Below are positions 47,863 to 60,920 of a DNA stretch of 64,000 bases, one piece after another. The position numbers and the translations under genes were made by a program. Source of the stretch: Luzula sylvatica. Lineage: Eukaryota; Streptophyta; Magnoliopsida; Poales; Juncaceae. The DNA is taken from contig OX326959.1 of the NCBI GenBank assembly GCA_946800325.1, positions 22,202,242 through 22,266,241 of the forward strand, in the 5' to 3' direction. Numbering within the stretch: the first letter of the stretch is position 1; each line of letters starts with the position of its first letter. The notes below the pieces were generated by a model that saw only the letters and a program-made list of their open reading frames with translations, ran no database searches and was not told the DNA's origin.

Positions 47863-49053
47863 GGAGCATTTCTGCATGTAGTCCTTTTTGGAATAAAAAT
47901 TCAAAAACTAACCCCCTTTTCGCAAATATTCCAAAAATAACCCCTTTCGGGTTTTTAAATCTCTAGATTTAAAATCCAGCCACGTTAATCACCTAAATAC
48001 TCAGATGTGTCGGCTTTTGCACAATTAACGAATGGCTGGATTTTAAATGCAGCCACATAAAGTAGAATGGCTGGATTTTAAATGTAGCCACAAAAAGTAC
48101 AAATGGTTGGATTTTAAATCTTGCCATCAAAATTTCAGATTGGTGCTCTTTTATTAAATAAATAGAATTTGTATTTTTTCTTTTAGACCCTTAGAAGATT
48201 TAAAATTGTTAATAACATTTATTAAAAATAATTAAATACTATTATATTATTTTTAATTAATAAATACAAAAATAAATTACGTATAATTAATAATAAAATA
48301 ATATTTTACGATTTGTCGCGAAAAAAACAAGAGAGAGAGAACGAACGTTCAAGTTTTTTGACCAAATGGACCATTTCCCGCTCAAAAAGTACACTCTTGG
48401 AAATAATGATATTTTTATTTTTTTTTAAATCATACATCACAAATAATACTTTTATATTAATAAAATAATATTAAAATAATATTAATTTAATTAATAAAAT
48501 ACAAAAATAAATTACGTATAATGATAATAATAAAAGTATTATTCGTGATGTATTTTATTAATAAAGTACACTCTTGTTTTTTTCGCGATAAATCGTAAAA
48601 TATTATTTTATTATTATCATTATACGTAATTTATTTTTGTATTTTATTAATTAAAAATAATATAATAGTATTTAATTATTTTTAATAAATGTTATTAACA
48701 ATTTTAAATCTTCTAAGGGTCTAAAAGAAAAAATACAAATTCTATTTATTTAATAAAAGAGCACCAATCTGAAATTTTGATGGCAAGATTTAAAATCCAG
48801 CCATTCGTACTTTTTGTGGTTACATTTAAAATCCAGCCATTCTACTTTATGTGGCTACATTTAAAATTCAGCCATTCGTTAATTGTGCAAAATCTGACAC
48901 ATCTGAGTATTTAGGTGATTAACGTGGCTGGATTTTAAATCTAGACGTTGGCGGGATTTAAAAATTCGAAAGGAATTATTTTTGGAATATTTGTGAAAAA
49001 AGAGTTAGTTTTTGAATTATTATTCCAAAAAGGGCTACATGCAGAAATGCTCC
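47863..49053. mobile_element. 1.19 kb near-palindromic foldback element, MULE-type
   Basis: It starts GGAGCATTTCTGCATGTAG and ends with its inverse. TTAAATATA (9 bp) is exact at 47854-47862 and 49054-49062. Arms 47863-48333 and 48572-49053 pair almost throughout. The loop (48334-48571) holds smaller inverted and direct repeats (AAAGTACACTCTTG twice). The element ends 286 bases before the CDKB1 ATG. Confidence 0.92.
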
Positions 49054-49168
49054 TTAAATATACTACTCTCTTTATAATAATAGTCAACCTTAACAAGGTT
49101 CACTGGACAATGCACATCACACATGAATTGAGTAATTCACACTACAAATTCAAATTTCAAAAATTCTC

Positions 49169-49176
49169 GACCGTTA
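49169..49176 (+). promoter_or_regulatory. MSA-like element (AACGGTC on the minus strand)
   Basis: GACCGTTA contains the CCGTT/AACGG core of mitosis-specific activator sites bound by three-repeat MYB factors. It lies about 165 bases before the CDKB1 ATG. One site only, so weak evidence. Confidence 0.4.
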
Positions 49177-49212
49177 TATCGGCGCTCCACTAATATTCAC
49201 CTTTTCCGGCCC

Positions 49213-49222
49213 ATTTATATAA
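49213..49222 (+). promoter_or_regulatory. TATA box of CDKB1
   Basis: TTTATATAAG lies about 120 bases before the ATG between two GCCCA motifs (GGCCCATT and AAGCCCAG), which resemble the TCP site II elements common in proliferation genes. Confidence 0.6.
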
Positions 49223-49339
49223 GCCCAGCCTATCAACTCATCTTCTAAACTGCCCCAATTTCGCCATTTTCCCTCTCACGCCACCATTTCAAATCCTCGA
49301 TTCGCTCTCCTCTCGGATCAGATCAAACCCTAGGTGGAA

Positions 49340-50829
<1,490 letters not shown>

Positions 50830-51085
50830 AAATTTTAATTTCATGTCCGTTCAAGATTAATTTGAATGGAACGTTAATTTTATTAGTTCTTTGTATTTCA
50901 TTTTTTTTGGTTGTTAACTTGACTACTTTGTTTTAATCCATTTATTCTTTTTTGGTTGAATGTGATGATATTACCCAACGAAATGTTTCAGAGAAAAAAA
51001 AGTATGATTAGTGTAAAGAATTATTAAAATGAAAATAAGATTGTCAGACTTAAACTTAATGGTGATTAAGGTCAAGCCTGCAATA
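50830..51085. other. CDKB1 3' UTR and spacer
   Basis: Part of 50850-50950 is repeated after the exon 7 copy (52965-53050). Confidence 0.6.
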
Positions 51086-52250
51086 TTATATTCTAGATGT
51101 ATAAAATACTAACGATGGGGTGTAGAGTTCGTTCGTCAATATGTCGGCAATTTGGAATTCGGTGTGAATATATCGAACAAACAAATGTTTCGAGGAGACG
51201 AGATCGCGAACAAGATGAAAATCAATTTTGATATGCTTGGTACGAATGTGAAAAATAAGATTATGCGTGCGACAATATTTGAGTTGGGGAAAATGAAGTT
51301 CGCAAAGTAAATATTGGAAGATCAAGACTACGATATTCAGCCTCAGTACCTAGTGAGCTAAGGTGGTTTGTTTCTTGGAGGATCAAGAAAAATACAATAG
51401 CCGGTTGTGAAATTGCGATCGTTGGGGTAATCGGTCCAATCCGAGTTAAAGTAGTTTTAAAGGTCAAAGATTAGGAGAAGCTTGGAAGAAGAGTCCATGA
51501 GTGAGAGAGTATCTTTAAGTTAGTGTAAAATGTGTTTCACGGCGGTCCAATGAGTCTCAGTTGGCGTTAGGGGTGTTCAAACGGTTCGAATTATTCGGAT
51601 ACTGAACCGAACGTGTCAAATTCGATTTAACCGGTTCGATTTTTCTGTTTATTTGGTTCGGTTCGGTTCAAAAAATGGTATTGTTCGATTTATTTGGTTC
51701 GGTTCGATTCAAAAAATGGTATTGTTCGATTTATTTGGTTCGGTTCGGTTTTGGTGTTCTAAAAATCGATTAAACCGAACCGGCCAAATAACATCCCACT
51801 TTTTATATATTTTTAATATATTAATATCAAAATATAAAAAATAATATAATTATCTTATAAATTAACATATGATATTTATTTATATTTTTGATGAATAAGA
51901 TATAAATTTTATTGTTAATTTTTTTATTTTAAATTATAATGTTTCTTATTTGATTCAACCGAATAAACCCAATAACGATTCGGTTTATTCGGTTCGGTTT
52001 TTGATCGGTTCAAAAGTTAAAACTGTTCGGTTCGGTTTGAATTTTATCCGGTTCGGTTTAAATCGGTTTGGCCTAATTTGGTTCGGTTCGAACCAAACCG
52101 ACCGAATGAAAACTTCTAGTTGGCGCGTGCATGAATTGTGAGACTTTCTTGACCACAAAGAGATTTCGAGTCATGTTATTGGAGGGCCTCAACCATTCTA
52201 CGTCGACTCGACCTTCTCTGGAGTAATAATAGATTATAGAGGCATACACC
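51086..52250 (-). mobile_element. Copia-type pol relic (reverse transcriptase end / RNase H)
   Basis: On the minus strand, pieces match the last part of plant Copia polyproteins: a region with KKVSQFMHA and THWTAVKHIL, then TEAEYRSL, then TKHIKIDFHLVRD and a QIADILT end. Frames are broken by stops and frameshifts. The MITE at 51568-52118 splits it. No LTR or other domains were found. Disabled relic. Confidence 0.75.
51568..52118. mobile_element. hAT MITE, TAGGGGTGTTCA family, inside Copia
   Basis: The left end is TAGGGGTGTTCAAACGG; the right end TGAAAACTTCTA is its diverged inverse. GTTGGCG flanks both sides (GTTGGCGT at 51560-51567, GTTGGCGC at 52119-52126). The interior is GGTTCGGTTCG-type repeats at both ends with an AT-rich centre. 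The Copia reading resumes across it. Confidence 0.82.
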
Positions 52251-52256
52251 TCAATT

Positions 52257-52781
52257 TAGGGGTGTTCATTCGGTCGGTTCGGTTCAAACCGAACCGAATA
52301 AGGTCAAACCAATTTAAATCGAACCGAACTAAATTTAAACTGAACCGAACCGTTTTAAGTTTTGAACCGATTAAGAACCGAACCGAATAAACCGAATTCT
52401 TATTCGGTTGAACCGAATAAGAAACATTATAATTTTAAAATAAAAATAAATTTATCGAAAAAGTATATTTTATTTATCAAAAAATATAAATACATATTAT
52501 AAAATAAAATAATATTATTTTGACAAAAAAATTATCTTATTTTTGTATATTTTAACATTATTATATTAAAAATTATGAAAAATGAGATGTTATTCGGTCG
52601 GTTCGGTCGGTTCGGTTTAACCGGTTTTCATCACATCAAAACCGAACTGAACCGAATAAACCGAACAATACCATTTTTTGAACCGAACCGAACCAAATAA
52701 ACCGAAAAACCGAACCGATTAAACCGAATTCGACCGGTTCGGTTCGGTATCCGAATAAACCAAACCGTTTGAACACCCCTA
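52257..52781. mobile_element. second TAGGGGTGTTCA foldback element
   Basis: Starts TAGGGGTGTTCATTCGG and ends CCGTTTGAACACCCCTA. The arms are made of AACCGAACCGAATAA. No clear target duplication was found, so later deletion or recombination is possible. Confidence 0.78.
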
Positions 52782-52794
52782 CTGACCTCATGGT

Positions 52795-53060
52795 CGAGGG
52801 ACGCCAACGGAGGAGTGCCAAACTGGGAGTGACGAGTCTACGAGATTACTCAGATTAGCGTGAGTATCTGCAATGGACAACGCAGAGTCTTCGGTGAGCC
52901 ATTCCTTGTCTCGATCCTCTTGACCCCGGTCTCCTATCTGTAATAATTAGTTTTGCGTGTGTTCAAGATTAATTTTGGATGAAACGACAATTTCAATGAT
53001 TTTCTTGTATTTCATTTCTTGATTATTTACTTGACTACTTTGTTTAATTCATTTATTCTT
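52795..53060 (+). pseudogene. decayed copy of CDKB1 exon 7 and 3' flank
   Basis: 52799-52945 follows exon 7 of CDKB1 (GGGACGCCAACGGAG, GAGTATC, GCAGAGTCTTC, AGCCRTTCCTTSTCTCGAT, TCC.TAATAAT) with many changes and frameshifts. It then jumps over the last intron and exon 8 to sequence like the CDKB1 3' UTR (GTTCAAGATTAATTTTGGAT..., TTGACTACTTTGTTTAATTC). Exons 1-6 are absent. The gap between gene and copy is filled by the Copia relic and two MITEs. It has no coding potential. Confidence 0.82.
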
Positions 53061-54728
53061 AAAGGGGTACACATGCTATTTTGAGAATTTTATGGGGTAC
53101 ACTTGAAAATGTTTTACATAATTAGGCTTGCAAAAGCTTCAATGAACTCTGAAGAAGTTAGCCTACGGGCGGGCCTTACACCTCAAAAAAAAAATGAACT
53201 TTGAAGAAGTAGAAAACACATCTTCTAATTGAACCCGAATATAATAATAGAGAGATTATTTAAAAGGGTGGAAAATCAATATCACTAATCTCCATCTGGG
53301 CTTTATTTTGAGACCTTTATAATTACGTGTTTTCCAAACTGAAAATGATTTATTTTTGTAATATTTGATCATGGACTTTATAATACAAGTGCTAAATACT
53401 TTTGTAGCATTTTTCCTAGTTTTACTGGTTTTAAAATTTGGTGGTTGAGGAGTTGAAATCAAGTCAAGTACATTCAGACTGAAGCAATTTCCAAAGGGCT
53501 TGTTTTATTAGTATTTTTAATTGTTTTCAAATTCCAGAGGAAATATTCTACGAATTCCTTAATTGTGCTACATTGTTGAAAATGTAGGTGCCCTACAAAT
53601 TTCAAAAAATAAATAAATAAATAAACTAGAAAATTATTGTCGTGGCAGGCCATATGGAGATCTGGACCACAAAAATGTCTTTTTTCTTTAAATTTTGTAC
53701 AATATTTGATATTTTAGCAGTCAGGGGTGAAGGTTGTGACTTATTTTTATTGAATTGTATTCATAATTAACAAGCAATATATATAATTATCAAATAACTA
53801 CTCAACTTAGCATCCTTCTATATGCTTTTTGGAAGTCAGGTTTTAAAATCAATGTACAAATACTTTTTTTAGGATAGCACAAATTGTTACAAGTCTTTAA
53901 CCCTTGTTTGTCATGAATGCCATGTGGGTCGGCAAATGGGGATGCTTCTCTGCTTGGTTGAGTAACACATCATTCATTAAAGATACATCCATTCCAAGCC
54001 TTCTCATTACTCGTTTTCCACATGAATTTGTTGGGAGTTCCATAGCATTAATTTCCTACTTCCAACTCCTTGTATTGTATATGATGATTTTTGTGTAGTC
54101 ATGTGTGTAATATTCATGAAAAAGAGTTTTGTGTTTATGTTTAATTAGTGATATTGGAGGCGGAAATAATAACATAAATTTCTAGGATTAAATAGGATAT
54201 GTTATAAATTGGTTTCGATTTTAACATGATGATTACAAAAGATAAAAGAGTTTTTTCTCATTACAATGAAAATTTTAACAATAATAATAAGAACTAAAAT
54301 AACATGATAGATAGATTTCGAACATCGTTTCATACCAAAGTTGAAATTAACTCCGAAATTAATGATTATCTATATAAGTCTTGTGGTGAGAAAAAGACAT
54401 TGAGAAAAGAGAGGAGAAACAACAAAATTTGAAAAAACGAGTGTGCATCGTATTGTTCATTGGATATTTGTTGTTTATTGGATTTATAATTTTGTAACGA
54501 TAGATTTCTAAAAGATAAGTTCATTTTTTAATATTTACACTCATTAAATTATGCACATAATATAGTGTTGGATGAAAAAAAAAATGATTACTACTCAAAA
54601 AAATTTATACAACTCAAAATATTTGTATCGAGTCAGTTAAACTATGATTATAGTCAAAATATTAATTTCTTATAATTACAGTTATGGTAATGAGATGTAA
54701 TATTTTCACAATTGTGTCGTTGCGCCAT
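53061..54728. other. AT-rich intergenic DNA
   Basis: A short duplication (TGAACTYTGAAGAAGTAG) is near 53140-53210. No gene recognised. Confidence 0.5.
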
Positions 54729-54737
54729 TATTTTTTA

Positions 54738-55399
54738 GGGGGATTTACATATTTACCTTTTGTTAAATTTAAAATTACATATTTACCCTTCTTAAAATTA
54801 AAATATCATATTTATCCTTTCATAAATCTAAAATATCATATTTGCCCAAATATTAAAAACCATCTAATTTCTCCGTTAAACTTAACTGTCAACATTTAAT
54901 AATACTATTTTACCCTTCTAAAAATCCAAAATATTATACTCGCCTCTTTAAAAATAAAAATATCATATTTACTCTCTCAATAATAAAAGTAACATACGTA
55001 CACTTACTCACTCGACAAGAAGAAATCACGTCATATAATTTTATAATATTTTTGGTTATGGTTATTTTTTCGCAATGAAGTTTTCTTTTTAACATTTTTG
55101 TTTTTGTCATTTGAGATTGGTAGAATGATTATATATGATATTACATTGTTATATTCTTTGGGTAAATATGATATTTTTATTTTTAAAAAGGTAAATATGA
55201 TAATTTTGGATTTTAGAAAGACAAATATGTAAAGGGTAAAATAGTTGACCGTTAATTTTAACGGAAAAATTAGATGGTATTCAATTTTTGGGTAAATAAG
55301 ATATTTTAGATTTATGAAAGGGTAAGTATGATATTTTAATTTTAAGAAGGATAAATATGTAATTTTAATTTTAAGAGAGGGTAAATATGTAAATCCCCC
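54738..55399. mobile_element. MULE-type MITE, GGGGGATTTACATATTTACC family
   Basis: It starts GGGGGATTTACATATTTACC and ends in the exact inverse. The two arms pair for about 230 bp. Flanks TATTTTTTA and TTTTTTTTA (9 bp) differ at one base. No coding sequence. Confidence 0.85.
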
Positions 55400-56200
55400 T
55401 TTTTTTTAAAAGTGCGACTCAAGAAAAAAAATCCACAAAACATTGCAATGTGAAAAAATATTATTAATCTATTTATAAGTGCATGGGATTAGTCTTTATT
55501 ATTATTTAATTTCATTCAACTACAATTTGAGAGAGATATTTATATATACACTAATGAAATATCTACAACTTGAGTCGAGTTTGTATTGTTGAAAATGATA
55601 TATGTACACTATAGTTCATATTACAAATAACGCCACGGAGAGACGAGTTGTTCGATAGTAATTTAACTCGAAAACATATTTTAATTTTGTATCTCTGTAC
55701 ATTATTTTAAATATATTTTACTAAATTTTGCGTGTGCAAATTATTCAAGAAGAAAATTCTTAATCCGATCGAATAAGTGAAATGAAAACTCGGCTTAACA
55801 TAGAAATACTTCAAATATGTTTCGACAATTTACAAACTAGTTAAGACTGAGTTGTGAGCGAGTGAAGCAGGTGAAGGATTTTGTAAAAGATAATAATGGT
55901 ATTGAATGAAAAAATATTAATGTAATAAATAATGCAGAGGAGTTTGTCACGTCTAAGAAAATAAAAATTACAATACATAATCAATATCAATATATATATT
56001 TAAAATCCAACTATTCTAACGGAGAGTATTTCTATATGTATCTTGTTTTATCCCTACATTCAAAACAATCTCACTTCTCAAAAATATTCCAACATTTATC
56101 CATTTTTAAAAATACTTCAAACTACTCCAACGGTGTGTTAAAATATTTTATTAATTAATTAGAATATAAACTTGTATTTGCCAATCTTTTCCTAGTTTTT
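55400..56200. other. AT-rich intergenic DNA
   Basis: No gene recognised. The right end presumably includes the LEA_2 gene promoter. Confidence 0.5.
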
Positions 56201-56211
56201 CCCAATCAAAC

Positions 56212-56221
56212 TGCATATAAT
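56212..56221 (+). promoter_or_regulatory. candidate TATA box of the LEA_2 gene
   Basis: GCATATAATA lies about 180 bases before the ATG, followed by a CTCTCT-rich leader at 56300-56390. Confidence 0.45.
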
Positions 56222-56394
56222 AGACATCATGGTTGAATGTACCAAAACAGTCATATAAGATCGAACTCCGATGCACTGCTGTACCAACACGCTCTCCTCT
56301 TAAATCTCCCTCGTAACCACATCTCTCTCTCCTCTCTCTAACCAAAACCCCCCTCCATTCATCCTCCCTCTCTCTCTTCTCTCTCTCACTCATC

Positions 56395-57030
56395 ATGAGA
56401 GAAACAGAAAGCACCACTAAACCCACAACAGAGTCGAAACCAAAACCCAAAACTCGCCATGGACGACCATGCCTCTACACATGCCTAGGTTTAATCTTCC
56501 TCCTCATAATCCTAATCATCATCTTCATAATCCTCATCTTCACCGTCTTCAAAGTACGGGACCCCAAAATCACTCTCATCTCCACACGTCTCTCTGGTGT
56601 TGCGCCACGCGTCACCCTGCCAGCCCTTAATATAGACCTAAACATAACCTTGGATATAGTTGCATCTGTCAAGAACCCTAATCGTGCCTCCTTCACTCAC
56701 GGTACCGGTCAAACTAACTTGTTGTATCGCGGTACGCAAGTGGGTCAGGCTGTTATCGAACCGGGTCGAATTCCGAATCATGGGTCGGCACCGGTAAGCT
56801 TGATTTTGACCGTCGAAGCAGATCAGTTTGCAGATAAGTTATCGAATTTGCTTTCTGATGTGCTTAACGGGTCTTTGTGGTTCGATACCGAAACGACGAT
56901 ACCAGGAAGAGTTGCGATTTTAGGGTTTATTAAGCACCATGCAGTTGCGAAATCGACTTGTCATGTTGAGATCGGTGTGCCGGATATGCAGGTGAAGAGT
57001 CAGGATTGTGATAGCACAGCCACACTTTGA
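56395..57030 (+). CDS. NDR1/HIN1-like LEA_2 membrane protein
   Basis: Single exon, 211 residues. A short basic Lys/Pro/Thr-rich N-terminus (1-26) is followed by one strongly hydrophobic segment (about 27-53, Leu/Ile-rich), then FKVRDPKI. The rest is a LEA_2/WHy domain: LNIDLNITLDIVASVKNPN (NPN motif), ASF, LLYRGTQVGQAVIEPGRIP, and VEADQF. This is the layout of the NHL group in plants, type II membrane proteins of plasma membrane or ER; NDR1 and some NHL members act in defence. The ATG follows a CT-rich leader and CATC, and no earlier in-frame ATG is seen. The exact role is unknown. Confidence 0.93.
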   Translation: MRETESTTKPTTESKPKPKTRHGRPCLYTCLGLIFLLIILIIIFIILIFTVFKVRDPKITLISTRLSGVAPRVTLPALNIDLNITLDIVASVKNPNRASFTHGTGQTNLLYRGTQVGQAVIEPGRIPNHGSAPVSLILTVEADQFADKLSNLLSDVLNGSLWFDTETTIPGRVAILGFIKHHAVAKSTCHVEIGVPDMQVKSQDCDSTATL

Positions 57031-57134
57031 TTGAACCGGTATTGGTTGCGGTACCCGTTTTTTTTTTGGGGGGGTTTTACGGATATTCCATTATTAGGGA
57101 AGTAATTATTAGTATCTTTTTAACTCTGTATACA

Positions 57135-57418
57135 GAGTGGGTTTTTCTGTGGCCTCCCAAATGAATCCTCATGTGAAACTGAATGAATCCTCATGTGAAA
57201 CTGCCTAGGTGGTTTGGTTTCATTGGTTAATACAATGTATTTTTTGCATATAAATTCTTACTTTCACGGAAGCCACCTAGGCACCTAGGCAGTTTCATGT
57301 GAAACTGAATAAAGTAGGAGTTTATATGCAAAAATACATTGTATTGACCAATGAAATCAAGCCACCTAGGCAGTTTCACGTGAGGTTTCATTTGGGAGGC
57401 CACAGAGAAAACCCACTC
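57135..57418. mobile_element. short palindromic MITE behind the LEA_2 gene
   Basis: Starts GAGTGGGTTTTTCTGTGGCC and ends GGCCACAGAGAAAACCCACTC (21 bases: split as GGCCACAGAG and AAAACCCACTC). ATACA flanks both sides (57130-57134, 57419-57423). The arms share CAGTTTCAYGTGA and CCACCTAGGCA motifs and pair nearly throughout. An internal 22 bp unit is doubled at 57160-57203. Confidence 0.85.
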
Positions 57419-57423
57419 ATACA

Positions 57424-59365
57424 TGGGAGAGATTGTTTTTTTTTTTTTTTTTTCGACCTTTGCGTGTTGGTACGGTAGTACCGTGTACGCTTCTTTAGAA
57501 TATTTTTTGGGTTTTTTATAGAAATAAATCTTGTTTTTATGTGCAGATACATATTGATGCTCTTGGTAAATAAAAATATTGTTGATACGCTTCTTAATAG
57601 TGTGATGGTTTGCTTAGTAAACACTTAAATTGTTCAATTCGCGTATTGTACACGAATATTTCAAAATTCGTATATACGCTTAGTTCGCGTATCCAAATCA
57701 AAGATACAGAAATATTCACGTGTAATTATGAAGAGTAAAAGTTCGGGCAAAAATTCGGTTTGTTGTTATTTTGAACTTTGCATGGCATGCAACAAATTTG
57801 TTATTAAAGAGTCAAATGTAGAATGTTTAGTCAACATATGATTATATCATTCGTCAAGACATGGCAACACATTCATGTTTAGTCAAATACTATAATCCAG
57901 CAATGCATTAATCAAATATTTCATGAATATTTTAATAAAAGGCAATAATAACTGCATGTAAACATGTGTATTATTTATTATACCGTAAATTAGTAAATAG
58001 TAATTTTATTTTGACAAAATATAATATAACATAAGCAAAACAACTTTATAATAATTGGTAATATATATTTTATTAATATTTAAAAATTATCTTTTTTGTA
58101 TTTTTTGATTGGGATAGATTAGAGCACTTCATAAGTGTGCACGTCATGAATAGGAGCGCAACGTCTGACTTTTTTTTTTTATTTTTTTTTTATTTTGACA
58201 TATTTGTCTAATTTCGGTTGCAATTGTAAATTTCAAACACACACCCAAAAAATATTAATATTTATATAAATAAAGTAAAAAAAAGATATTAATATTTTTA
58301 TTACTAAAGTAATAAAATTATATTTTAAAAGATGTATCATACATATAAAAAGTACAATATATATTATATAAAAAGATGTATCATACATGTATAAAAAAGG
58401 GTGTATGTATATTTTTGTGTTCAAATAATTTATCATATTTAATATTCGGTCACAATGGGTGTATGTATATTTTGCCGTATTTTTCTTGCCGAATTCTAAA
58501 TATAAATCGTATTATACACGAACGTATACGAATACAAACATTTGCCGTTCACGTTTTTTTGTCCGAATTTTTCATCGTACTGAAAACCGTATGAGACGAA
58601 TTATACACGAACGTATCCCGTACCGTATTATTGCCGTATTCCGAATGACTAAGTATGGTAAACAGTAAATACTCCAAAAATTATCAATTAAGGACTGTTT
58701 GGATGATCGTATTCAAAATTACATGAAAAAAATTAATCTTCTTCAAGTCATGATTCTCACAATGCATTTCAAGTTGTAACGTTTGTATTCATGAAACTAA
58801 AATTATTATAGTGACAAATTTTATATTTGGAATGATGTAATTCAATTATAAAAATTCAAGATTTATAAGTAATAAAATTTTCAACTAAATTTCATCATTG
58901 ACTTATTTTAACATCAATTTATAATTTAATCATAATACTGATAATTATTCAAAATAAATAACATAAAAAATTATACGACACATGACAATCACCCAGAAAC
59001 ATAAAACAAAACTCCAACATAAACAACTTCACCTCATAAATTATCACTTATTCTTTTGTTCCCCATCACGAAATTATCAATTCTACCCTTTTGAAAATTA
59101 AAATAGAACTTAAAAAACATGCATGAAATATCTTTATGTGTTGCTAAATAATGACACCCCATAAAAAATCATTAGGACAAGTATAAATTTTGATTAAAAA
59201 TATTGTAATGATGTATTACTCCTCAATTATAGAGGTGGCCATGAAAGGAAGGAAACATTTTTTTTCTCCTACTATAAAATTTAGATACCGTAACTATACT
59301 TCTTGTAAAATGACTGGAGGTAGAGATATCGTAATTTGTTGTCTTAAGAACCTCCGGTTGCAAGT
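57424..59365. other. intergenic DNA with CGTAT-type motifs
   Basis: 57630-57720 and 58470-58660 contain TACACGAACGTATACGAAT and CGTATTGTACACGAAT-like motifs, perhaps the ends of an old foldback element. No gene recognised. Confidence 0.4.
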
Positions 59366-59373
59366 GTTTTAGG

Positions 59374-59934
59374 CTATGTTACTTCAAAAACGCAGAAGTA
59401 TCCTGAGGATACGGGTATCCGATACGGATACGGGTACGATACGGCTCGGATACGTATCGGATACGCCACGTGGCGTATCCGATTATTTTAATATTTATTT
59501 TTTTCGGGTGGCGTATCCGATTATTTTAATATTTATTTTTTTCGGATACGGCGGGGATACGGCACGATACGGCACGATACGGCTGGGATACGTTCAGGAT
59601 ACGGCTGAGATACTCCATTTATGATACTTCGGCCCAATATATATTTTGGCCCATAATTTTCTTAAATAAATTATATATGATACTTGTAGGATACTTCTAG
59701 AATACTTATAAATTAGTTCTAGGATACTTCTAGAATAAATTTATTATACTTTTATGATACTTGTATTATTATGTTGATTTTATTTATTGTCATGATATTT
59801 AAATTCAAAATATTATTTAATTAATTTATTAATTTATTTATTATATACAATATAAATATATTAAAATAATAATTATATAGGCGTATCCGTATCGTATTGG
59901 ATACGATACCCGTATCCGTATCCGTGCAACATAG
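59374..59934. mobile_element. hAT-like MITE, CTATGTTGCACGGATAC family, second copy
   Basis: Right end GTATCCGTGCAACATAG; left end CTATGTTACTTC has drifted. GTTTTAGG and GTTTCAGG (one difference) flank it. The interior is GGATACGG-type arrays around an AT-rich core. A 36 bp piece is doubled at 59470-59545. Confidence 0.75.
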
Positions 59935-60190
59935 GTTTCAGGCGAATACATCAACTCAAACACAAGAAAATAAGAAATTACGGTAGTTAGACTTTCCAAC
60001 TACCACTTTTACCTCAACCTTTGTTATGAGCATACTTCAAAAATCAAGCCGTATCGTATTAGATACCGTATCGGATACTGATACTTGTCGGATACGTATC
60101 GGATACTCCACGTGGCGTATCCGAATATTTTATTTCAAAATAATATCAGATACTTCTCGGATACTTATAACGCATCAATAATTGTACTTT
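59935..60190. mobile_element. fragment of the GGATACG family
   Basis: 60030-60180 repeats CATACTTCAAAAA, GATACGTATCGGATAC and CCACGTGGCGTATCCGA as in 59374-59934. No complete ends. Confidence 0.55.
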
Positions 60191-60199
60191 AAAAACAAA

Positions 60200-60911
60200 G
60201 GGGGATTTACATATTTATCCTTTGTTAAACTTAAAATTACATATTTACTTTTCTTAAAATTAAAATATCATATTTACCCTTTCATAAATCTAAAGTATCA
60301 TATTTATCCAAAAATTAAAAATCATCCAATTTCTCCGTTAAAATTAACGGTCAACATTAAAAATTACTATTTTACCCTTTGTATTTACCCTTCGAAAATC
60401 CAAAATATCGTATTTAACCTTTTAAAAATAAAAATATCATATTTAACCTCTCAATAATAAAAATAACATATGTACCCTTACTCACTTGACAAGAAGAAAT
60501 CAGGTCCTACAATTTAATAATATTTTTAGTTATGATTATATTTTTTCTATGAAGCTATATTTTTTACATTTTGGCTTTTGTCATTTGAAATTGATAGAAT
60601 GATTATCTTTTGAAATTTTATTGATGTATATTTTTTGCATTTATATTGTTATCTTCTTTGGGTAAATATGATATTTTTATTTTCGAAACGTTAAATATGA
60701 TATTTTGGATTTTTAGAAGAGTAAATATGTAAAGGGTAAAATAGTAATTTTAAATGTTGACCGTTAATTTTAACGGAAACATTGAATGATTTTGAAATTT
60801 GGGGTAAATATGATATTTTAGATTTATGAAAGGGTATATATGATATTTTAATTTTAAGAAGGGTAAATATGTAATTTTAAGTTTAAGAAAGGGTAAATAT
60901 GTAAATCCCCC
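60200..60911. mobile_element. MULE-type MITE with exact 9 bp target duplication
   Basis: GGGGGATTTACATATTTA at the left and the inverse at the right. AAAAACAAA at 60191-60199 and 60912-60920 is a perfect 9 bp duplication. The arms pair for over 230 bp. Same family as 45709 and 54738. Confidence 0.92.
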
Positions 60912-60920
60912 AAAAACAAA

